18,555 nucleotides of DNA from M3007 sp031398055. GTDB taxonomy: Bacteria > Bacteroidota > Bacteroidia > Chitinophagales > Saprospiraceae. A program made the position numbers and the translations under genes. Under the pieces are notes generated by a model. The model had not been told where the DNA came from and did no database searches. It saw only the letters and a program-made list of their open reading frames with translations. Below are positions 14,090-18,555 of this stretch, in pieces. Within the stretch, counting starts at the first letter, position 1, and each line of letters opens with the position of its first letter. The stretch covers positions 1-18,555 of the forward strand of contig JANNMS010000276.1 in the NCBI GenBank assembly GCA_031398055.1. Reading direction: 5' to 3'.

Positions 14090-15538
14090 ATGGGAAAACC
14101 TGCCCTCCTTTCTGAAAAATCTGGCCGACCTGCGGGCAAAATTGGTTTGCCTTCCGGTTTGCCTCCGGGCGAGTTTTCAGATTTTTTAAAAAAAATCCAG
14201 CCGTTTTTGATGCCAGTTTTGGCCGCTTTTTTGGCGGCTTTTTTGATGCCGCGACCGGCGGGTTTTTCTTTTAAATTTGAAAAAAATCAAGTCTGGAAAT
14301 ACACTGACCTCGTCGTGCCCGCCGATTTTGAGGTGCTTCGCCCAGCTGCGGAAGTAGCCGAAAAAATTGAAACCATCGAAGCCGAGCATGGCCGTTACTT
14401 TTTTCTCGACCCCGAAGTGAACCGTTTTCAAAAAAAACGATACTCGAATTTGGTCGAACGACAGGCCGAAATCAGCAGCCACGACCAACAATATGCCGAC
14501 CTCGTGGCCAATCCGGGTGCCTACCAATCTTACGGACAGAAATTGTTGGAAGATATTTTTTCAAAAGGCGTCAGCGACGCGCCGCGCGGCCCGACCAACC
14601 CCGACGAAAACACCTATATAATATGGAGTAATTCCGAGCGAAAATTGAAGGCCGGGCAACTTTTGACCCTCCGAACCGCCGAAGAAATGTTGACCGACAG
14701 TCTGCCGTTTGCGCCGCTGCGGCAACCAGAATTGATATTGCCGCTCCTCGAAAAATGCCTCGTTCCAAACTTGTTTTTTTCGGATTCTTTGACCCACGCC
14801 GGGAAGGCAAAAAAAATTGCAAACGTGCGCCGCGCAGGTTTTTCCGTGAAAAAAGGCGAAAAAATCATCCAAAAAGGCCAAATCGTCGGCGAAGAACATT
14901 GGTTGAAACTGAATACTTTGGCCGAGCAAAATCCATCGAAAAACAGCATTTTGATTTCGTTCGGTTATTTTTTGGTGGCTTTGTTGGGTTTTGGCGGCCT
15001 GTTTTTTTGGCAGAAAAATTTCGGCTTTCTCCAAATTTCGCGTTTTCAAAATGAAAAATTGTACGCCGTCATTTTGCTCGGTTTGGCGGCAGTAAAATTG
15101 TTGATTTGGTTCGGCGACGCGGTGCCGCTGCTTTTGCCGATTTTCATTTTGCCAATGATCTTGAAAAAAAACCACGACACGCCGACCGCAATTTTGACTT
15201 GGGCAATTTTGGTTTTTCTCGTCGGATTTTCACTGGATTGGGGCGTCGCATGGCTGTTCATCCAAATTTCTGGTGCAGCCGCGACGATGTTTTTTTTCAA
15301 TTCCGATTTGAATTTGAACGAAAAATTGGGTGCATCACTTTTGGTCGGCGGCGTGATGAATTTAGCTTGGCTGGCCACCTTGATTTCTGAAAAACTAAAT
15401 CCGGCCTTGCAAACTGGCGATGTCCCCATTTTTTTGATCGTCTCCACTTTTATCGGTTTGGTTTTTTTGCCGACAGGTTTGTCCTTTTTAAAAAATTTGA
15501 AAAAAAACGAACCCACGAATTTGCCTGCCAAAAAATAA
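14090..15538 (+). CDS. PgpH/YqfF-like 7TM-HDED membrane protein without the HD domain
   Basis: A 482-residue protein resembling the sensor half of PgpH-type cyclic-di-AMP phosphodiesterases. Order: short cytosolic start, one TM segment at about 38-56, a large extracytoplasmic domain (57-285, ending in FSVKKGEKIIQKGQIVGEEHWLKLNTL, the typical family region before the membrane), then a cluster of about seven TM segments at 287-468. Full-length homologues continue with a cytosolic HD domain carrying HxxxHD-type metal ligands and total near 700 residues. Here the frame stops after LKNLKKNEPTNLPAKK, with no HD motif and only a promoter and the rpmE2 gene downstream. It may therefore be a sensor-only paralogue, a truncated gene or a sequencing-frameshift product. 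No downstream frame holds an HD remnant, which argues against a simple frameshift. The first 30 residues are Gly/Pro-rich and may not be conserved. The family call is by topology and motif, so moderate. Confidence 0.75.
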   Translation: MGKPALLSEKSGRPAGKIGLPSGLPPGEFSDFLKKIQPFLMPVLAAFLAAFLMPRPAGFSFKFEKNQVWKYTDLVVPADFEVLRPAAEVAEKIETIEAEHGRYFFLDPEVNRFQKKRYSNLVERQAEISSHDQQYADLVANPGAYQSYGQKLLEDIFSKGVSDAPRGPTNPDENTYIIWSNSERKLKAGQLLTLRTAEEMLTDSLPFAPLRQPELILPLLEKCLVPNLFFSDSLTHAGKAKKIANVRRAGFSVKKGEKIIQKGQIVGEEHWLKLNTLAEQNPSKNSILISFGYFLVALLGFGGLFFWQKNFGFLQISRFQNEKLYAVILLGLAAVKLLIWFGDAVPLLLPIFILPMILKKNHDTPTAILTWAILVFLVGFSLDWGVAWLFIQISGAAATMFFFNSDLNLNEKLGASLLVGGVMNLAWLATLISEKLNPALQTGDVPIFLIVSTFIGLVFLPTGLSFLKNLKKNEPTNLPAKK

Positions 15539-15571
15539 TTTGGAAAACAAAGACCTAATTTTATACTTTTG
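15539..15571 (+). promoter_or_regulatory. Bacteroidota-type promoter of rpmE2
   Basis: A TTTG -33 box at 15539-15542 and a TACTTTTG -7 box at 15564-15571 are separated by 21 nt, matching the known Bacteroidota arrangement (TTTG, 19-21 nt, TAnnTTTG). CCGCCC follows the -7 box. The expected start point is around 15578. This is the best promoter in the window; it begins at the base right after the stop codon of the upstream gene. Confidence 0.7.
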
Positions 15572-15576
15572 CCGCC

Positions 15577-15600
15577 CGAAAGCGGAAAAAGTGGCTTTCG
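15577..15600 (+). promoter_or_regulatory. Hairpin at the 5' end of the rpmE2 leader
   Basis: CGAAAGC (15577-15583) pairs with GCTTTCG (15594-15600) around a 10-nt purine-rich loop, right at the predicted transcription start and about 46 nt before the ATG. A competing stem pairs CCGC (15572-15575) with GCGG (15582-15585). It has no T-tract, so it is not a terminator. It may be a ribosomal-protein leader element or only an mRNA-stabilising 5' hairpin; both are inference. Confidence 0.45.
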
Positions 15601-15646
15601 ACAAAATTTAATTATCATCAATCATCAAAGATAAATTTTCAACGCA

Positions 15647-15919
15647 ATGAAAAAAGATATCCATCCAGCCAGTTATCGTTTTGTGGTTTTCAAGGACATC
15701 TCCACCGACGAGCAATTTTTGGGCAAATCTTGCATCAACAGCAAAGACACGACCGTTTGGGAAGACGGCCAAACTTACCCACTCGTCAAAATGGAAATCA
15801 GTGCGTACAGCCACCCATATTTCACAGGAAAAATGAAATTTGTGGACACCGCTGGCCGGATTGACAAGTTCAACAAGAAATTTGGAAAATTCGTGAAACC
15901 AGAAGTGGTAGCCGAATAG
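15647..15919 (+). CDS. rpmE2: 50S ribosomal protein L31, type B
   Basis: A 90-residue protein of the large ribosomal subunit. It is the zinc-independent (type B, or C-minus) paralogue: the CxxC zinc ligands of type A L31 are absent and only one cysteine (Cys29) is present. The type B pattern is clear in KKDIHPASYRFVVFKDIST, TTVWEDGQTYPLVKMEIS, SHPYFTGKMKFVDTAGRID and KFNKKFGKF. ATG 15647 begins the conserved sequence. It is preceded by the best promoter of the window and a leader hairpin, and followed by an AT-rich inverted repeat and a strong hairpin at 15993. In bacteria with both types, type B is often induced when zinc is scarce; nothing here (no Zur-like palindrome recognised) shows that, and Bacteroidota often carry only type B. 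Confidence 0.95.
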   Translation: MKKDIHPASYRFVVFKDISTDEQFLGKSCINSKDTTVWEDGQTYPLVKMEISAYSHPYFTGKMKFVDTAGRIDKFNKKFGKFVKPEVVAE

Positions 15920-15928
15920 TGATTAGAT

Positions 15929-15991
15929 TTTAGTGTTTAGAGATTAGTTTTTGTTCACATAAATTCTAAACCCTAAAAACTAAACTCTAAA
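15929..15991. repeat. Imperfect AT-rich inverted repeat
   Basis: TTTAGTGTTTAG (15929-15940) and CTAAACTCTAAA (15980-15991) are reverse complements with one mismatch, in a spacer built from TTAG/CTAA words. GATTAGATTTTAG (15921-15933) recurs inverted at 9795-9807. It is possibly a worn-down palindromic repeat; low complexity makes chance a real alternative. Confidence 0.4.
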
Positions 15992-15992
15992 A

Positions 15993-16029
15993 AAAGTCCC
16001 GATTTGCACCTGTGGCAAGTCGGGACTTT
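15993..16029. terminator. Strong 15-bp hairpin, terminator candidate after rpmE2
   Basis: AAAGTCCCGATTTGC (15993-16007) pairs with GCAAGTCGGGACTTT (16015-16029) over 15 positions, one of them G-U, around a 7-nt loop. On the + strand it is followed by TTTCTATTTTTG, a moderate T-rich tail; on the minus strand it runs into a seven-T tract (bases 15989-15995), a better terminator. It lies about 75 nt after the rpmE2 stop and abuts the promoter candidate of the next gene. Confidence 0.75.
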
Positions 16030-16030
16030 C

Positions 16031-16038
16031 TATTTTTG
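16031..16038 (+). promoter_or_regulatory. Candidate -7 promoter box for the glmU-like/purM pair
   Basis: TATTTTTG fits TAnnTTTG and lies 31 nt before the ATG at 16070. It immediately follows the terminator-like hairpin. A TTTG at 16003-16006 is 24 nt upstream, slightly more than the usual spacing, and sits within the hairpin's left arm. If real, hairpin formation and promoter use would share sequence. Confidence 0.4.
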
Positions 16039-16069
16039 TGGCACTTTTTCATCCCGGACTGTTTTTTTA

Positions 16070-17281
16070 ATGACCAATATCATCCTTTTCGACTCCGATG
16101 CGCGCAATCATTTGCTGCCGCTGACCGCAACCCGACCGATGGGCGAGTTGCGTTTGGGCATCCTCACCATCCGCGAAAAATGGGAACGGCGGCTCAAATC
16201 TTCGGTCAGTTACATCACGCAGGAATATTTGCAGGAAAAATTCCCGATCCACATCGAGGAGGAGAATTTAATCGTCAACGCGGGCATTTTTCCGACCGAC
16301 GAAATCTGTCGGTTGATTGATAATTTGAAAATCAACGAGGCACTTTTGACCGCAGATTCTGAGTTGATTGCCGCCCGGATTTCGGAAAGCCAAATCGAAA
16401 TGCTGATTGAAAACGAGGAGATAAAAATGCTCGAAGCCAATTATTTGGATGAAAATTATCCTTTGATTTTTATCAATAATTTGTGGGATTTGACCCGGCT
16501 GAATGGCCAAGCACTTGCCGATGATTTCAAAATTTTGACCGCCGGACGAAAATCACAACCCATTTCCGAGACAAATCAGTGGATCGGCGAGGAACAGATT
16601 TTTTTGGAAAAAGGTGTAAAAATGGAATTTTGCACTTTGAATGCAACGAACGGCCCGATTTACATTGGCCAAAATGTGGAAGTGATGGAAGGTTGTTTGC
16701 TGCGCGGCGGCATTTCGATTGGCGATAATTCGATTTTGAAAATGGGCGCGAAAATTTATGGACCGACCACGATTGGCCCCGGTTGCCGGGTTGGTGGCGA
16801 GGTGGCACGCAGTATTTTTTTCCAAAATTCGAACAAGGCGCACGACGGATATTTGGGTGATTCGGTCATCGGCGAATGGTGCAATTTGGGCGCGGACACC
16901 AACAATTCAAATTTGAAAAACAACTACTCCGAAGTCAAACTTTGGAATTACGAAGCCGAAAAATTCGTGCTTTCCGGCCAGCAATTTTGCGGATTGATCA
17001 TGGGCGACCACGCAAAATGCGGCATCAACACGATGTTCAACACCGGTTCGGTCGTCGGCGTGAACGCAAATATTTACGGCGCGGGCTACCAACGAAATTT
17101 TATCCCCGATTTTGCGTGGGGCGGAGTGGATGCCGGGTTCCGGACCTACAAATTTTCGGATGCCTGCGAAACCGCCGGGCGGGTTTTGGCGCGCCGGAAT
17201 TTCCAATTTAACGACCTCGAAAAAGCCATTCTCTACCACGTTTACGACCGCACCGCAAAATTCCGAACTTGGGAAAAATGA
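16070..17281 (+). CDS. GlmU-family putative sugar nucleotidyltransferase/acetyltransferase (Bacteroidota type)
   Basis: A 403-residue protein of the alternative GlmU family typical of Bacteroidota, thought to make UDP-N-acetylglucosamine for peptidoglycan and LPS. The N-terminal part opens with IILFDSDARNHLLPLTATRP, a nucleotidyltransferase domain that has lost the classical LAAGxGTRM loop. From about residue 185 a left-handed beta-helix of hexapeptide repeats follows (GPIYIGQNVEVMEGCLL, SIGDNSILKMGAKIYG, TTIGPGCRVGG). His258 in KAHDGYLGDS corresponds to the acetyltransferase catalytic histidine of E. coli GlmU (NHLSYLGD). ATG 16070 was chosen because the conserved start follows directly; a frame open from 16004 would read through the hairpin and promoter box. 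Its TGA overlaps the purM ATG (ATGA), so the two are translationally coupled. Exact chemistry and whether both activities are present are not proven. Confidence 0.85.
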   Translation: MTNIILFDSDARNHLLPLTATRPMGELRLGILTIREKWERRLKSSVSYITQEYLQEKFPIHIEEENLIVNAGIFPTDEICRLIDNLKINEALLTADSELIAARISESQIEMLIENEEIKMLEANYLDENYPLIFINNLWDLTRLNGQALADDFKILTAGRKSQPISETNQWIGEEQIFLEKGVKMEFCTLNATNGPIYIGQNVEVMEGCLLRGGISIGDNSILKMGAKIYGPTTIGPGCRVGGEVARSIFFQNSNKAHDGYLGDSVIGEWCNLGADTNNSNLKNNYSEVKLWNYEAEKFVLSGQQFCGLIMGDHAKCGINTMFNTGSVVGVNANIYGAGYQRNFIPDFAWGGVDAGFRTYKFSDACETAGRVLARRNFQFNDLEKAILYHVYDRTAKFRTWEK

Positions 17282-18444
17282 AGTCAAAATATGAAATGCG
17301 CGGCGTCTCCGCCACCAAAGACGAGGTGCACGCTGCCATCCAACATTTGGATAAAGGCCTGTTTCCCAATGCTTTCTGCACGATTTTGCCCGACCTCGCG
17401 GCTGGGAACTCCCGGTTTTGCAACATTTTGCACGCCGACACGGCAGGCACAAAAACCAGTCTCGCCTATTTATTTTGGAAAGAAACCGGCGATTTGTCGG
17501 TTTGGCCGGGCATCGCGCAGGACGCAATCGTCATGAATTTGGACGACATGGCTTGCGTCGGCTGCACGGATAACATTTTACTTTCAAGCACGATTGGCAG
17601 AAATAAAACCGTGATTCCCGGCGAAGTCATCGCTGCCGTGATTCGCGGCACGTCCGATTTTATTGAAAAAATGGCGGCGCACGGCGTCCAATTGCACCTC
17701 GCCGGTGGCGAAACTGCCGACGTTGGCGACGTGGTTCGCACGATTGATGTTGGATACACCGCTTTTGCCCGAATGAAACGCAGCGACCTGATTATCAATA
17801 AAATACGTCCCGGAAACGTCGTCGTCGGGCTGGCAAGTTTTGGCCGTTCAAATTATGAAAATGAATACAACGGCGGCATGGGCAGCAACGGTTTGACCTC
17901 GGCCCGGCATGATGTTTTGTCAAAAATTTATGCGGAAAAATACCCGGAAAGTTTCGACCCGGCCTTGCCCAACGAGGTAATTTACACCGGAAATCGACGG
18001 CTCACCGAGACTTTAACCGTTGAAAATCAAGAAATTACAGTTGGGAAACTGATACTTTCACCAACCCGAACTTACTTGCCGGTGCTGCACGAGATTTTCA
18101 AAAATTACCGGAAAAAAATTACAGGCGTGATTCACTGTTCCGGCGGTGGGCAGACCAAAGTTTTGAAATTTATCGAAAACTGCCACGTTGTAAAAAACAA
18201 CCTTTTCCCGCTGCCCGATTTGTTCCGGTTGATTCATGAAAGTTCGGGGACGGATTGGCGTGAAATGTACCAAGTTTTCAACATGGGGCACCGGATGGAA
18301 ATTTATTTGCCTGAAAAATATGCCCAATCGGTCATCGAAATTTCTGAAAGTTTTGGAATCGCGGCGCAGGTTGTCGGGCGGGTGGAAAAATTTTCGGGGG
18401 AAAAAGTTTCGGTCAAATCTGAATTTGGTCTTTTTGAATACTAA
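17278..18444 (+). CDS. purM: Phosphoribosylformylglycinamidine cyclo-ligase (AIR synthetase), Bacteroidota form
   Basis: Closes the imidazole ring of purines: FGAM plus ATP gives AIR, fifth step of de novo synthesis, in the cytoplasm. The 388-residue length is longer than the ~345 of E. coli PurM but usual in Bacteroidota. Landmarks are YEMRGVSATKDEVH, DKGLFPNAFC, the signature HADTAGTKTSLAYLF with the ATP/phosphate-binding segment, GIAQDAIVMNLDDMACVG, AGGETADVGDVVRTIDV, the glycine-rich YNGGMGSNGLTSARHDV, and GVIHCSGGGQTKVLKF. ATG 17278 overlaps the preceding stop as ATGA; a TTG three codons upstream is unlikely. Pairing with a sugar-nucleotide gene is not an obvious pathway link, so the overlap is probably compact packing. 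A nested palindrome starts right after its TAA. Confidence 0.95.
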   Translation: MKSKYEMRGVSATKDEVHAAIQHLDKGLFPNAFCTILPDLAAGNSRFCNILHADTAGTKTSLAYLFWKETGDLSVWPGIAQDAIVMNLDDMACVGCTDNILLSSTIGRNKTVIPGEVIAAVIRGTSDFIEKMAAHGVQLHLAGGETADVGDVVRTIDVGYTAFARMKRSDLIINKIRPGNVVVGLASFGRSNYENEYNGGMGSNGLTSARHDVLSKIYAEKYPESFDPALPNEVIYTGNRRLTETLTVENQEITVGKLILSPTRTYLPVLHEIFKNYRKKITGVIHCSGGGQTKVLKFIENCHVVKNNLFPLPDLFRLIHESSGTDWREMYQVFNMGHRMEIYLPEKYAQSVIEISESFGIAAQVVGRVEKFSGEKVSVKSEFGLFEY

Positions 18445-18507
18445 TTTTTGGAGGTCGAAATTTATTTAGACCCTTCCGTGGTCGAAATAAATTTCGACCT
18501 CCAAAAA
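18445..18507. repeat. Nested palindromic repeat, family 1, copy C (best preserved)
   Basis: Left arm 18448-18472 and right arm 18480-18504 are reverse complements over 25 positions with a single mismatch, around a 7-nt loop, and pairing continues into the flanking T5 and A9 runs. Each arm is itself nearly a hairpin: GGTCGAAATAAATTTCGACC has 9-bp arms and a 2-nt centre. It starts at the base after the purM stop codon. The T-run precedes and the A-run follows it, so on + it is not a standard intrinsic terminator, whereas on the minus strand it would be. Confidence 0.9.
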
Positions 18508-18555
18508 AAAAATGAAATTTATGAAAAAATACAAATAAAATTTAGCCATGCTGTT
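18508..18555. other. Window end, no gene seen
   Basis: After the palindrome there is an A-rich stretch with two ATG codons (18511, 18520), both in the same frame and stopped after at most nine codons. Nothing in these 48 nt is recognisable; the next gene lies outside. Confidence 0.6.

Noticed and set aside
16004..16069. N-terminal extension of the GlmU-like protein
   Set aside because: The extension translates part of the terminator-like hairpin and promoter candidate; the conserved start follows ATG 16070.
1..18555. tRNA, rRNA, riboswitch or phage attachment site
   Set aside because: I looked through the gaps and found no cloverleaf, rRNA segment or known riboswitch core; the structured stretches are simple palindromes and hairpins.

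Overview
The window looks like ordinary chromosome from a member of the Bacteroidota, most likely close to the Saprospiria. Three things point there. Several proteins are the Bacteroidota versions of their families: the alternative GlmU-like protein, the 388-residue PurM, and DnaN ending in LVMPVMLNN. Several intergenic sites match the Bacteroidota -7 promoter box TAnnTTTG. Lipoprotein signals are common. The lineage is inferred from family resemblance, not from a marker search.

Layout. Positions 1-142 hold a long palindrome. Positions 143-4881 (+) hold a DUF4403 lipoprotein, a vanadium-haloperoxidase/PAP2-like lipoprotein, an ATP-grasp enzyme and truB, the last two overlapping by 14 nt. A convergent alpha/beta-hydrolase lipoprotein (-) follows. 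It is divergent from a DHDPS/NAL-family enzyme paired with a small membrane protein (+). Positions 7362-9733 (-) hold kdsC, a short helical protein and an M16 peptidase homologue without the zinc motif. From 10083 to the end everything is on +: dnaN, a propionyl-CoA-type carboxylase beta subunit, a Uma2 protein, rdgB, a PgpH-like membrane protein that lacks its HD domain, rpmE2, a GlmU-family gene and purM. The last two overlap by ATGA.

The gene set is mostly housekeeping: clamp, tRNA modification, nucleotide-pool cleaning, purine synthesis, LPS Kdo synthesis, amino-sugar nucleotide synthesis and propionyl-CoA carboxylation. I see no CRISPR array, prophage, IS element, rRNA or tRNA, and no convincing new multigene system.

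The most unusual material lies between genes. There are at least three families of long near-perfect inverted repeats. The first has three copies (1559-1621, 3075-3132, 18445-18507), each starting directly after a stop codon and each arm itself containing a hairpin. The second has two copies (7299-7362, 10001-10060) with perfect 20-22 bp arms and exactly 20 nt of loop; one lies in the dnaN leader and the other reaches the last base of the kdsC stop codon. The third is a single copy at 1-87. The most interesting protein is the PgpH-like sensor without its catalytic domain at 14090-15538.
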